From the NCBI RefSeq assembly GCF_003122205.1, contig NZ_QEYE01000023.1, forward strand, positions 1-55,205: DNA of 55,205 nt, written 5' to 3'. Below the pieces are notes generated by a model. The model was given only the letters and a program-made list of their open reading frames with translations. It was not told the DNA's origin and searched no databases. Below, piece after piece: positions 1 through 9,183 of the stretch (positions within the stretch are counted from its first letter, which is position 1; the number at the start of each line of letters is the position of its first letter). Both the position numbers and the translations under genes were made by a program. The stretch is from Maritimibacter sp. 55A14 (GTDB taxonomy: Bacteria > Pseudomonadota > Alphaproteobacteria > Rhodobacterales > Rhodobacteraceae).

Positions 1-126
1 ACAACACCAGACGACCCCACAGTGCCTTGGGCTACCGCCCACCGGCCCCGGAAACCATCCTGCCAATGGACCAGAGGCCGATCATGCACTAACACTCAAA
101 CCGGACCACTCAGGTGGGGCTGGTCA
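1..126 (+). mobile_element. 3' end of an IS3-family insertion sequence (rest lies outside the window)
   Basis: The C-terminus of an IS3-type transposase (3-92) is followed by a terminal repeat. Read inward from the outer end (minus strand from 126) the repeat is TGACCAGCCCCACCTGAG. The TGACCnGCCCC start and the short distance from transposase stop to element end are usual for IS3-family elements. The boundary at 126/127 is inferred because the hsdM reading frame is intact up to codon TTC at 127-129, and its TGA stop is the first three bases of the IS. The other end and the target duplication are not in the window. Confidence 0.8.
3..92 (+). CDS. IS3-family transposase, C-terminal fragment (truncated by window edge)
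   Basis: Thirty codons are visible and end in TAA. The peptide begins [19 protein letters not shown]. This is the conserved tail of DDE integrase-type transposases (the '[12 protein letters not shown]' motif that follows the catalytic glutamate). It would act in cut-and-paste or copy-out transposition of its own element. Only the tail is visible, so the catalytic residues cannot be checked. Confidence 0.8.
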   Translation, partial: NTRRPHSALGYRPPAPETILPMDQRPIMH

Positions 127-1497
127 GAACAGCTGCCCTGGAAGGGCGACCATGCAGTCGACCACATCCTCCTCGATCAGCTTCTTGCGGATCTCCCCTT
201 CGCCAGATTGGTTCGACGACATCGAGCCGTTCGACAGCACGAAGCCCGCAACGCCCGCGGGCGCGAGGTGATGCACGATGTGCTGCACCCAGGCGTAGTT
301 GGCGTTGCCCGCGGGCGGGTCGCCATACTGCCAGCGCTTGTCGCCGCGCAGCCGCTCGCCGCCCCAGTCGGAGATGTTGAAGGGTGGATTGGCGAGGATG
401 AAGTCGGCCTTCAGGTCCGGGTGGCGGTCGTTGTGGAAAGTGTCGCCATGGGCGATCTGCCCGTCGATGCCCCGGATGGCGAGGTTCATCTTTGCCAGCC
501 GCCAGGTCGTGTAGTTCGATTCCTGCCCGTAGATCGAGATATCGGCCTTCGCCTTCCCGCCATTTCCGTTTCCGTTCCGGTGGGCGTGGATGAACTCCAT
601 CGACTGCACGAACATGCCCGACGAGCCGCAGCAGGGGTCGTAGACCCGGCCGCGATAAGGCTCCAGCATCTCGACCAGTAGCTTGACGACGCAGCGGGGT
701 GTGTAGAACTCGCCGCCCTTTTTTCCCTCAGCGCTGGCGAACTGGGACAGGAAGTATTCATAGACGCGGCCGAGCACATCCTTTGCCCGGGCCTCGGCAT
801 CGCCGACCTTGATGTTCGAGATCAGGTCGATGAGCTGACCGAGCCGGGTCTTGTCGAGCGCGGGGCGCGCGTAGTCCTTCGGCAGCACGCCCTTAAGCGC
901 GGCGTTGTCGCGCTCGATCCCCGTCATCGCGTCGTCGACCAATTGGCCGATGGTGCTTTGCCGTGCCTGAGCCTTGAGATGCGCCCAGCGCGCTTCGGGT
1001 GGCACCCAAAAGATGTTCTCCGCGCGGTACTCGTCTGGGTCCTCCGGATCGGCGCCCTGATCAAGTTCGGCTTCCAGTGCCGCGTGCTTCTCCTCAAAGG
1101 CGTCGGAGATGTATTTGAGGAAGATCAGCCCGAGGACGACGTGCTTGTATTCCGCCGCGTCCATGCTGCCGCGCAGGGCATCGGCCATGCGCCAGAACTC
1201 GGCTTCGTACCCTACATTGGCAGCCGAAGTGTTGGGACGTGCCGCCCGCACCTGCCTGTCGACCTGGGCGGCTTGCGCGGCCGCCGGGAGGGCCTTGACT
1301 TCGGCTGCGATGGCGACCGAGCCGCCACGTCCACGACCGGGGACGATTGTCCCATCGTCAATCAGAGCCTGCTTGACCTCGTCGTAGGCGCCTTCATCCC
1401 AGCCGAGCGTTTCGCGCAGTTTTCCGTTCCCTGCCGAGCCGCCAAGCCCGGTCAGAGCAGCCAGAAACCCGTCCTTTTGCGCCTGCTCGACCATCAT
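124..1497 (-). pseudogene. hsdM: Type I restriction-modification DNA methyltransferase subunit M, 3' end cut off by an IS
   Basis: 457 codons remain. HsdM is the N6-adenine methylase of type I restriction systems and works in a complex with HsdS and HsdR. The N-terminus has a winged-helix-like extension of about 90 residues. It is followed by the HsdM helical domain ([20 protein letters not shown]), the AdoMet motif around [10 protein letters not shown] and the catalytic NPPFNISDW motif. The protein ends at MVALPGQLF, where family members continue with YSTQIP and a further C-terminal part. The stop codon (124-126) belongs to the IS end, so the gene was interrupted here. The hsdS and hsdR genes expected downstream are not visible. 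It lies 9 bases after an antitoxin-like gene, probably in one operon. Confidence 0.88.
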
Positions 1498-1506
1498 CTC
1501 TTCCCC

Positions 1507-1689
1507 TCAAGTTTCCCGCAGCTTGTCAGTCGCTGCGTCATCCAGCGCTTTTAGCCGTTCAAATTCTTCCACGGCCACGACCACCACGACCGGGCGGCCG
1601 TGTTTCTCGATCACCACCGGTTCGGCTCGGGCGGTGTCGATGAGCAGGCCGAACTGGTGCTTGGCGTCCCGTGCGGACATGGCCTTCAT
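1507..1689 (-). CDS. Phd/YefM-family antitoxin-like protein upstream of hsdM
   Basis: 60 residues with the Phd/YefM pattern: an N-terminal DNA-binding part (MSARDAKHQFGLLIDTAR), then EPVVIEKHGRPVVVVV and EEFERLKAL. Such proteins bind operator DNA and neutralise a toxin. No toxin gene is adjacent. The gene is followed directly by hsdM, an arrangement common in type I restriction loci, so it may act as a regulator of the restriction operon. ATG at 1680 (MSARDAK) is an alternative start that fits the family better. Confidence 0.8.
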   Translation of the reverse strand: MKAMSARDAKHQFGLLIDTARAEPVVIEKHGRPVVVVVAVEEFERLKALDDAATDKLRET

Positions 1690-2435
1690 GGCATTGCTCC
1701 CCGCTTTGGGTCACAATGGACAAAAGAGTCCGGATACACAATCCGTGGCTGGTTGTGTTCGATGGCGATTGCTGCGATTGGCCGAGTCCGTGTCGATGCT
1801 CGATGTTCAAGCCGACGTGCGTTGGATTTCAGTTCCAATGGGTTGAGCGCGACCGGCATCGAAGTGCTCAGCCATGGACTTGAAAACTCCCTGCAATTCC
1901 AGAGGCTTGCAAAAAATTCACCAAACTGGCGCAGTCATGAGGTCCGGAGAATATCGGCCCTGAGAGAACGCTTTCGGGCCTCCCGACGACGGGGCCGGTG
2001 CTCAGCCCCTCCCGCATAACCCTCGAAAACAACGGAAAAATCCGGCCGCAGCCGGATCGGGAGAACGCTTTCGCGAGGGCAAGTGGCGGAGGGGGCGGGA
2101 CCGGGGTCCAACGTTCTCTACCCCCTAAATCATTGATTTGAAACATACCAACCTTCCCATTCACCGGCCGCAGCGAACTGGCTTACGTTCGCGCGTGTCT
2201 CGTGAAAAATATTCCACCACATTTTTGTACGGAAAGGCCGAAACCCGATTATGGAGCATGTCTCAAATACTCCGAAGTGAGAACGCAAGACATACTTACA
2301 TCACCACCACCACCAGGCGGATGAATTCGGGGCTGGTCATAAGGACTTGAAAGGGCTGCGTTTCGTCATATGCAGAGTCCAGACAGCCCGTGCCCCAGCT
2401 CAAGCCAATTTCTTTTGACAAGATCCCCCCGCGCC
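1690..2435. other. Intergenic region without a convincing gene
   Basis: About 750 bases between the antitoxin-like gene and manC, both read leftward. Several open frames exist but none has a recognisable domain. A 13-base direct repeat, GAGAACGCTTTCG, occurs at 1964-1976 and 2061-2073. Base composition is more even than in neighbouring genes. It may be a decayed remnant. Confidence 0.5.
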
Positions 2436-3881
2436 TTAGCCCCTGGCGCCCTGGCCGCGGGCATAGACATCCTCGTAGCGGGTGATGTCGTCCTCGCCCA
2501 GATAGCTGCCGGTCTGCACCTCGATCAGCACCATGTCGAACTTGCCGGGATTCTCCAGACGGTGCCGGGCGCCCAGCGGAATGAAGACCGACTCGTTCTC
2601 GGTCACCAGCTTCACCTCGTCGTCGATCGTCACCTTCGCGGTTCCGGCCACCACGATCCAGTGCTCGGCCCGGTGGACATGGCTCTGCAGGCTCAGCGCC
2701 GCGCCGGGATTGACCACGATGCGCTTGACCTGGAACCGGTCGGCCAGGGCGAGCGTCTCGAAATGGCCCCAGGGCCGGTGATCCTTGGGAAAGGTGTCGG
2801 CCTGGGCCACGCCCGCCGCGCGCAGGGTGGCAACCACCGACTTGACGTCCTGCAGCCGCCGCTTGTCGGCCACCAGCACCGCGTCGGGCATCGCCACGGC
2901 CACCACGTGCTCCAGCCCCAGCCCGACCAGCTCCAGCCCCTCCGCCTCCGACCGCAGCAGCGTGTCGCGGCAGTCGATGGCGTGCGCCGCGCCGCCGGTG
3001 GCCACGCCGTCGGCATCGGGCGCGCTGTGGTGCCAGACCGCGTCCCAGCCGCCCAGATCGGACCAGTCGCCGTCATAGGCCACCACCGACAGGTTGCCGG
3101 CCTTCTCCATGATCGCGAAGTCGATCGAGATATCCTCGGCCCGCGCCCAGGGCTCCGGCGCCAGGCGCAGGAAGCCCAGATCGGCCTCGGCCCCGTCCAC
3201 CGCCGGGCGGACCTGCGCCAGCAACTCCGGCGCATGGGTCTCGAAGGCGGCGATCAGCGCGCCTGCGGTATAGAGGAAGATGCCCGCATTCCACAGATAG
3301 CCGCCCGCCGCCAGCATCTCCCCGGCGCGGGCCAGATCGGGCTTCTCCACGAAGCGGCGCAGCGGCGGCGGCGCCTGCCCCGGCACCGCGTCGCCAAGCT
3401 CCAGGTAGCCATAGCCGGTCTCGGGCCGGTCGGGGGTGATGCCGAAGGTCACCAGCCGGCCCGCCTGCGCGGCCTCCACACCGCGCGCCACGGTCTCGCG
3501 GAAGCCCGCATCGTCGGTGATGTAGTGATCGGAGGGTGTCGCCAGGATCAGCCGGTCGGGATCGTCGGCCGCCACCAGCAGCGCCGCGGCCAGCAGCGCC
3601 GGTGCGGTGTTGCGCGCCTCGGGCTCGATCAGCACCGGGCCGGGATCGATCCCCGCCGCTGCCAGTTGCTGGGTGACGGTGAAGCGGAAATCGGAGTTTG
3701 TGACCACCAGCGGGGCGCCGAATCCCGCCCCCGAGACCCGCCGGGCGGATTGCTGGAACAGGCTGTCCTCGCCCAGCATCGGCACGAATTGCTTGGGATA
3801 ACTCTTGCGCGACAGCGGCCAGAGCCGCGTGCCCGAGCCCCCGCACAGCAAAACCGGCGTGATTTCAGTGGTCCTGTCCAT
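2436..3881 (-). CDS. manC: Mannose-1-phosphate guanylyltransferase / mannose-6-phosphate isomerase
   Basis: Bifunctional enzyme making GDP-mannose from mannose-1-P and GTP and interconverting fructose-6-P and mannose-6-P. It acts in the cytoplasm for exopolysaccharide, capsule or LPS synthesis. The nucleotidyltransferase signature LLCGGSGTRLWPLSRKSYPKQ is at the N-terminus, and FVEKPDLARA lies mid-protein. The C-terminal cupin (isomerase) carries RPWGHFETLALADRFQVKRI and QSHVHRAEHWIVVAGTAKV. Start chosen at ATG 3881 (MDRTTEITP) because family similarity begins right after it; an in-frame ATG at 3902 adds seven residues. Full length, about 481 residues. It is transcribed away from the epimerase gene. 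Confidence 0.93.
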   Translation of the reverse strand: MDRTTEITPVLLCGGSGTRLWPLSRKSYPKQFVPMLGEDSLFQQSARRVSGAGFGAPLVVTNSDFRFTVTQQLAAAGIDPGPVLIEPEARNTAPALLAAALLVAADDPDRLILATPSDHYITDDAGFRETVARGVEAAQAGRLVTFGITPDRPETGYGYLELGDAVPGQAPPPLRRFVEKPDLARAGEMLAAGGYLWNAGIFLYTAGALIAAFETHAPELLAQVRPAVDGAEADLGFLRLAPEPWARAEDISIDFAIMEKAGNLSVVAYDGDWSDLGGWDAVWHHSAPDADGVATGGAAHAIDCRDTLLRSEAEGLELVGLGLEHVVAVAMPDAVLVADKRRLQDVKSVVATLRAAGVAQADTFPKDHRPWGHFETLALADRFQVKRIVVNPGAALSLQSHVHRAEHWIVVAGTAKVTIDDEVKLVTENESVFIPLGARHRLENPGKFDMVLIEVQTGSYLGEDDITRYEDVYARGQGARG

Positions 3882-4536
3882 ATCCGCCCCGTCTCGGTTC
3901 ATCCGCCCCCCGGTGTCCCACCGATCCTACGCAGCCCGGCGCCGCCTTTCCAACTCAAAAACTCGCCGGAAACTGCAACTTTGTGCAAAAAAGGCCACGC
4001 AAGCGTCGACAAGCTTGATTCCGTTGAAACGGCCATGCTCGCGGGATTTTGTGATAGCAGGGATCTCCGGACAGCTTCTTCCACCTGATAGCCCTGATAG
4101 ACCATAGATGAAGACATAGATCGGGCGCTCCATATATTGGAATATATTTCATTAACTTGTCGGCCGGGGCACCTGCCAGTTGCTTCTCTGGTAGCTGTAA
4201 GTTCCAAACCCGCCTCTCGGCTCCCGGTCGTCAGTTCGGTCGAGATGCGGTGCCAGAATAATCGATATCAGTGTAGGATGAGTTGCACGCGGGTATACGC
4301 CATAAAGTTCTCTTGGCGGTCGTGGAGCGGCGAATGACGGCAATCTTTTCCGGAATTTCGCAGCTAACATTATTGATTATCAATAGTTTATGTGGATTTT
4401 GTTTCGCGCGCGAAACACCCAACGTTTGTTTCGCAAGCATCGCGCCTGATGCATATGTTCCACGAATTTGGCTTGGTCGCCCGCGCGGGCTCTGCTAGGC
4501 GGGGCGGGCATCCGATCCGCTCCGGAGACAGGTTCA
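3882..4536. other. Divergent intergenic region between manC and the epimerase gene
   Basis: About 650 bases, clearly more AT-rich than the flanking genes, and must hold the promoters of two divergent polysaccharide genes. It includes the dyad at 4132-4147 and an AT-rich stretch near 4365-4395 (TTGATTATCAATAG). No coding sequence is convincing; all open frames here lack known motifs. Confidence 0.6.
4132..4147. promoter_or_regulatory. 16-base AT-rich dyad, candidate operator
   Basis: ATATATTGGAATATAT: two perfect 7-base inverted arms around GG, in the otherwise GC-rich manC/epimerase divergent region. The position suggests a regulator site controlling polysaccharide precursor genes. Function is inference. 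Confidence 0.4.
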
Positions 4537-5571
4537 ATGCCCCAGACCGCCCCCGCCCCCCGCACGGCGCTGGTGACCGGCTCGGCCGGGTTCATCGGCT
4601 ACCATCTCTGCGCGCGGCTGCTGGAGGACGGGTTCACCGTCATCGGGCTGGACGCGATGACCGACTATTACGACGTGGCGCTGAAGACGCGGCGCCATGC
4701 GATGCTCAACCAGCGGCCCGGCTTCACCGCCGTTGAGGCGCGCCTGGAGGAGCCGGGGCTGCTGGCCGGTCTGATGGCCCACCAAGCCCCCGAGATCGTC
4801 GTCCACCTGGCCGCGCAGGCCGGGGTGCGCTACTCGATCGAGGCGCCGCGCTCCTATGTGGAGTCGAACCTCGTGGGCACGTTCGAGCTGCTGGAGGCCG
4901 CGCGCGCGCATCCGCCGGCGCATATGCTGCTGGCCTCGACCTCCTCGGTCTACGGCGCCAATACCGACATGCCCTATGCCGAGACCATGAAGGCGGACAT
5001 GCAGATGTCCTTCTATGCCGCCACCAAGAAGGCGGGCGAGGCGATGGCGCATGCCTATGCCCATCTCTACGCCCTGCCCACCACCATGTTCCGCTTCTTC
5101 ACCGTCTACGGGCCCTGGGGGCGGCCGGACATGGCGCTTTTCAGGTTCACCCGCGCCATTCTCGAGGGCCGGCCGATCGAGGTCTACAACCACGGCGACA
5201 TGATGCGCGATTTCACCTATGTCGACGACCTGGTGGAGGGGATCCGGCTGCTGATCGACGTGCCGCCCGAGCGCCCCGCCGACGCCTCGGGGATCGCGCC
5301 CGGCGACAGCCTGTCGCCGGTGGCGCCCTGGCGGGTGGTCAATATCGGCAATTCCGCTCCGGTGCGGCTGCTGGATTTCATCACCGCGGTGGAGGCCGCC
5401 ACCGGCCGCCGGGCCGAGAAGATCATGATGGAGATGCAGCCTGGCGACGTGCCCGCCACCTGGGCCGATGGCGGGTTGCTGACCCGGCTGACCGGCTATG
5501 CGCCGAAGACCGGGCTCGAGGAAGGCGTGCGCCGCTTCGTGGCCTGGTACCGGGACTATTACGGGGTCTGA
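4537..5571 (+). CDS. UDP-glucuronate 4-epimerase (NAD-dependent SDR epimerase)
   Basis: 344 residues. Interconverts UDP-glucuronate and UDP-galacturonate for acidic polysaccharides. The Rossmann motif TGSAGFIGYHL is near residue 15, followed by LDAMTDYYDVALK typical of the glucuronate epimerase branch. The active-site triad is visible (S of STSSVYG and the YxxxK in FYAATKKAGE). GRPDMALFRFTRAILEG and MMRDFTYVDDLVEGI are also characteristic. Start at ATG 4537 has GGAGA nine bases upstream; an upstream in-frame ATG at 4468 adds 23 residues without family similarity. With ugd, two genes downstream, it would turn UDP-glucose into UDP-galacturonate. Confidence 0.88.
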   Translation: MPQTAPAPRTALVTGSAGFIGYHLCARLLEDGFTVIGLDAMTDYYDVALKTRRHAMLNQRPGFTAVEARLEEPGLLAGLMAHQAPEIVVHLAAQAGVRYSIEAPRSYVESNLVGTFELLEAARAHPPAHMLLASTSSVYGANTDMPYAETMKADMQMSFYAATKKAGEAMAHAYAHLYALPTTMFRFFTVYGPWGRPDMALFRFTRAILEGRPIEVYNHGDMMRDFTYVDDLVEGIRLLIDVPPERPADASGIAPGDSLSPVAPWRVVNIGNSAPVRLLDFITAVEAATGRRAEKIMMEMQPGDVPATWADGGLLTRLTGYAPKTGLEEGVRRFVAWYRDYYGV

Positions 5572-5581
5572 GCCGGGCCGC

Positions 5582-5907
5582 TCAGCCCATGAAATCATGG
5601 GTCAGCCAGTAGCGCCCGCAATAGCGCCCGCCGGGCTCGATGGCTGCCGCGGTGGCGGTCAGCCGGACCCGCCCGCGCATCCGGTTACGCCGGTGGCCGC
5701 GAGAATTCATCCACATCGTCACCGCCAGCCGCGCCAGGCTGGCATAGCTGTGCGGCTCCACCGCGCGGCCCTCCGCGGTGAAGCGGCAGCGCGCGCGGTC
5801 GATGACCTGTAACCGGTGCCCGGCGGCAGCGCCCGCGGGCAAGCCCCGGCGGCCGTCGCCATGATTCCCAGCGCCAGCGCCGCGCCGAGCGTCTTCAGTT
5901 CGTGCAT
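5582..5907 (-). pseudogene. Small secreted protein with an apparent frameshift
   Basis: From ATG 5907 the frame encodes a clear signal peptide (MHELKTLGAALALGIMATAA), then goes out of register. The second frame continues LPAGAAAGHRLQVIDRARCR and runs to a stop at 5582. The two parts join naturally if one base is added to the G run opposite 5845-5848. Two cysteines (CRF, RYCGRYW) in the mature part could form a disulphide. It is convergent with the epimerase gene. The family is not recognised. Either a real frameshift mutation or a sequencing error in a homopolymer. Confidence 0.5.
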
Positions 5908-6062
5908 GTTCCGTCCCTTGCCTGTCACCGCGCCCCGCGCCCGGCCTGTGCCTAGCCGCTCCGGCGCGGGATTTCCAAGCCCCCCGCGGCGGCGGGTTTC
6001 GCTTGACAGCCGCGCAGGACGCCCTGCAAGTCAGGGGCCGGATCAGGCGGAGGATATCGGGC

Positions 6063-7367
6063 ATGCGTATTGCGATGATCGGCACGGGCTATGTGGGGCT
6101 CGTCTCGGGTGTCTGTTTCTCCGATTTCGGGCATGAAGTCGTCTGCGTCGACAAGGATCCGCGCAAGATCACCAAGCTGGAGGCCGGCGAGGTGCCGATC
6201 TACGAGCCCGGTCTGGACGAGCTGATGGCCAAGAACGTGGCCGCCGGGCGGCTGTCCTTCACCGGCGACCTGGCGGGCGCGTTGCGGGACGTGGACGCGG
6301 TCTTCATCGCGGTGGGCACGCCGACGCGGCGCGGCGACGGCCATGCCGACCTGACCTATGTCTTCGCCGCCGCTGAGGAGATCGCCGCCACGCTCGACCA
6401 TTATGCGGTGGTGGTGACCAAATCCACCGTGCCGGTCGGCACCAACCGCAAGGTCAAGCAGCTCGTGCGCAAGGCCCGGCCTGATCTGGAACTCGACGTG
6501 GCCTCGAACCCGGAATTCCTGCGCGAGGGCGCGGCGATCGACGATTTCATGCGCCCCGACCGGGTGGTGGTGGGCACCGACAGCGAGCGCGCCGCGCAGG
6601 TGATGGCGGATATCTACCGCCCGCTCTTCCTGCGCGACTTCCCGATCATCACCACCGACCTGGAAAGCGCGGAGATGATCAAGTACGCGGCCAATGCCTT
6701 CCTGGCCACCAAGATCACCTTCATCAACGAGATCGCGGCGCTGTGCGAGCGGGTCGGCGCGGATGTGAAGCAGGTCTCCAAGGGGATGGGGCTCGACGGG
6801 CGGATCGGCAACAAGTTCCTGCATGCCGGTCCGGGCTATGGCGGCTCCTGCTTTCCCAAGGACACCCAGGCGCTGGCCCGCATCGGCCAGGACCACGCGG
6901 TGCCCCAGCGCATCACCGAGGCGGTGATCGCGGTCAATGACGCGGTCAAGCTAAGGATGGTGGAGAAGCTGCGCGATCTCTGCGACGGCTCATTCAACGG
7001 CAAGACCGTCGCGGTGCTGGGCGTGACCTTCAAGCCCAATACCGACGACATGCGCGAGGCGCCGGCGCTGACCATCGTGCCGGCGCTGGTGGGCGGCGGG
7101 GCGAAGGTGCGCGTCACCGATCCGCAGGGCCGGCGCGAGGGCGAGGCGCTCTTGCCCGGCGTGATCTGGGTGGAGGATGCCTACAAGGCGGTCAACAAGG
7201 CCGACCTGGTGGTGATCCTGACCGAATGGAACGAGTTCCGCGCGCTCGACCTGAAGCGGCTGGCGCGCAAGATGACGGTGCCGCGCATGGCCGATCTGCG
7301 CAACATCTACAATGCCGGGGACGCGAAGCGGGCCGGGTTCGAGGCCTATGACAGCGTCGGACGCTGA
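6063..7367 (+). CDS. ugd: UDP-glucose 6-dehydrogenase
   Basis: 434 residues. Oxidises UDP-glucose to UDP-glucuronate with NAD+. The N-terminal motif MRIAMIGTGYVGLVSGVCFS is a Rossmann fold. Downstream are KSTVPVGTNR, the substrate-binding SNPEFLREGAAIDDF, and the catalytic cysteine region GPGYGGSCFPKDTQAL. The C-terminal domain has VLGVTFKPNTDDMREAP. ATG 6063 has GGAGG ten bases upstream; the upstream ATG at 6003 is unsupported. It supplies UDP-glucuronate to the epimerase encoded just upstream. Confidence 0.95.
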   Translation: MRIAMIGTGYVGLVSGVCFSDFGHEVVCVDKDPRKITKLEAGEVPIYEPGLDELMAKNVAAGRLSFTGDLAGALRDVDAVFIAVGTPTRRGDGHADLTYVFAAAEEIAATLDHYAVVVTKSTVPVGTNRKVKQLVRKARPDLELDVASNPEFLREGAAIDDFMRPDRVVVGTDSERAAQVMADIYRPLFLRDFPIITTDLESAEMIKYAANAFLATKITFINEIAALCERVGADVKQVSKGMGLDGRIGNKFLHAGPGYGGSCFPKDTQALARIGQDHAVPQRITEAVIAVNDAVKLRMVEKLRDLCDGSFNGKTVAVLGVTFKPNTDDMREAPALTIVPALVGGGAKVRVTDPQGRREGEALLPGVIWVEDAYKAVNKADLVVILTEWNEFRALDLKRLARKMTVPRMADLRNIYNAGDAKRAGFEAYDSVGR

Positions 7368-7573
7368 GATGAGTCAATATGGTTTACTGGGTGTAACCGC
7401 GTTGAGCCATGAACATCCCCTGGGATGAAATGAAAAAATGTCTCGCGCGCAGGTTTGATGAATTCTCCGGTCGCCAACGAGTCTCGCCGCTCAAAGCTGT
7501 CGGCCAATGACATCCGGATGGGCTCTTGCTAAATAGGGCCACATTCCAGGCGTGCGATTGACGGGGCAGTAGA

Positions 7574-8146
7574 GTGCAGATCGAAGAGACAAGCCTTCCG
7601 GGCGTGAAAATCCTGACCCCGGCGCGCTTCGGCGACGCCCGCGGCTTCTTCAGCGAGAGCTGGAATCGCAGGACGCTGGCGGCGCATGGCATCGGGACGG
7701 AGTTCGTGCAGGACAACCATTCGCTCTCGGCGCGGGCGGGCACGGTGCGCGGGCTGCATTTCCAGGCCCCGCCGCATGCCCAGGCCAAGCTGGTGCGCTG
7801 CGGGCGCGGGCGGCTCTTCGACGTGGCGGTGGACATCCGTCGCGGCAGCCCCTTCTACGGACGGTGGGTGGGGGCGGAGCTGAGCTTCGAGAACGGCCGC
7901 CAGCTCCTGGTGCCCGAGGGCTTCCTGCACGGCTTCGTCACCCGCGAGGACGACACCGAGATCGTCTATAAATGTTCCGATCACTATGCGCCCGACTGCG
8001 ACGGCGCGGTGCGCTGGGACGACCCCGATATCAGCATCGACTGGGGGCTCGCGCCCGGCGCCGCGATCCTGTCCGACAAGGACGCCGCCGCGCCGCTGCT
8101 GAAGGATTTCGACACGCCGTTCACCTATGGAGGGCAGGAGACATGA
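7574..8146 (+). CDS. rfbC: dTDP-4-dehydrorhamnose 3,5-epimerase
   Basis: 190 residues, GTG start. Third enzyme of dTDP-L-rhamnose synthesis, epimerising C3 and C5 of the keto-sugar. Typical motifs are [32 protein letters not shown] (the H of LHFQ is the catalytic base region), [19 protein letters not shown], and [20 protein letters not shown]. Its TGA overlaps the ATG of rfbB. First gene of the tightly packed rfbCBDA operon; the roughly 200 bases before it should hold the promoter. Confidence 0.95.
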   Translation: MQIEETSLPGVKILTPARFGDARGFFSESWNRRTLAAHGIGTEFVQDNHSLSARAGTVRGLHFQAPPHAQAKLVRCGRGRLFDVAVDIRRGSPFYGRWVGAELSFENGRQLLVPEGFLHGFVTREDDTEIVYKCSDHYAPDCDGAVRWDDPDISIDWGLAPGAAILSDKDAAAPLLKDFDTPFTYGGQET

Positions 8147-9183
8147 AACTGCTCGTCACCGGCGGTGCCGGGTTCATCGGGTCGGCCGTGGTGCGGCTGG
8201 CCGTGGCGCGCGGCCACGAGGTCGTCAATCTCGACGCGCTGACCTATGCCGCCTGCCTGGAGAACGTGGCCGCCGTGGCCGGCAGCCCGGCCTATGCCTT
8301 CGAGCACGCCGATATCCGCGACCGCGCGGCGCTGGAGCGCATCTTCGCCGAACACGCGCCCGACGCGGTGATGCACCTGGCCGCCGAAAGCCATGTCGAC
8401 CGCTCCATCGACGCGCCCGGCGCCTTCATCGACACCAATGTCACCGGCACCTACAACCTGCTGGAGGCCGCGCGCGCCCATTGGCTGCGCGCCGGGTGTC
8501 CCGAAGGCTTCCGCTTCCACCATATCTCCACCGACGAGGTCTATGGCTCGCTGGGGCCGGAGGGGAAGTTCACCGAGACCACGCCCTATGATCCGCGCTC
8601 GCCCTATTCGGCCTCCAAGGCGGCCAGCGACCACTTGGTGCGCGCCTGGGCCGAGACCTACGGCCTGCCGGTGCTGCTGACCAACTGCTCCAACAATTAC
8701 GGCCCCTACCATTTTCCCGAGAAGCTCGTCCCGGTGGCGATCCTCAATGCGCTGGCGGGCAAGCCGGTCCCGGTCTACGGCGCGGGCGAGAACGTGCGCG
8801 ACTGGCTCTATGTGGAGGATCACGCCGACGCTCTGCTTTGCGTGCTGGCGAAGGGGCGGCCGGGGCGCAGCTACAATATCGGCGGCGAGAACGAGGCCCG
8901 CAATATCGACCTGGTGCACCGAATCTGTGCGATCCTCGACGACAAGCGGCCCGAGGGCGCGCCGCATAACCGGCTGATCACTTTCGTGGCGGACCGTCCG
9001 GGCCATGACGCCCGCTATGCGATCGACCCCGCGCGGATCCGCGGCGAACTGGGCTGGCGGCCCTCGGTGACGCTGGCGGAGGGGCTGGAGAAGACGGTGC
9101 AGTGGTATCTCGACAACGAGGCCTGGTGGCGGGCGCTGCAGGGGCGCGACGGCGTCGGCCGGCGGCTGGGGGCCGGATCGTGA
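8143..9183 (+). CDS. rfbB: dTDP-glucose 4,6-dehydratase
   Basis: 346 residues. Second step of dTDP-rhamnose synthesis. [18 protein letters not shown] is the NAD-binding motif. [15 protein letters not shown] and [14 protein letters not shown] (with the catalytic DE) are hallmark motifs. The [15 protein letters not shown] segment contains the YxxxK pair, and [15 protein letters not shown] binds the nucleotide sugar. Start at ATG 8143 overlaps the rfbC stop (ATGA). Confidence 0.96.
   Translation: MKLLVTGGAGFIGSAVVRLAVARGHEVVNLDALTYAACLENVAAVAGSPAYAFEHADIRDRAALERIFAEHAPDAVMHLAAESHVDRSIDAPGAFIDTNVTGTYNLLEAARAHWLRAGCPEGFRFHHISTDEVYGSLGPEGKFTETTPYDPRSPYSASKAASDHLVRAWAETYGLPVLLTNCSNNYGPYHFPEKLVPVAILNALAGKPVPVYGAGENVRDWLYVEDHADALLCVLAKGRPGRSYNIGGENEARNIDLVHRICAILDDKRPEGAPHNRLITFVADRPGHDARYAIDPARIRGELGWRPSVTLAEGLEKTVQWYLDNEAWWRALQGRDGVGRRLGAGS

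Noticed and set aside
4534-5598. 354-residue open frame opposite the epimerase gene
   Set aside because: Shadow of a complete SDR epimerase; composition is Gly/His/Arg-rich without motifs.
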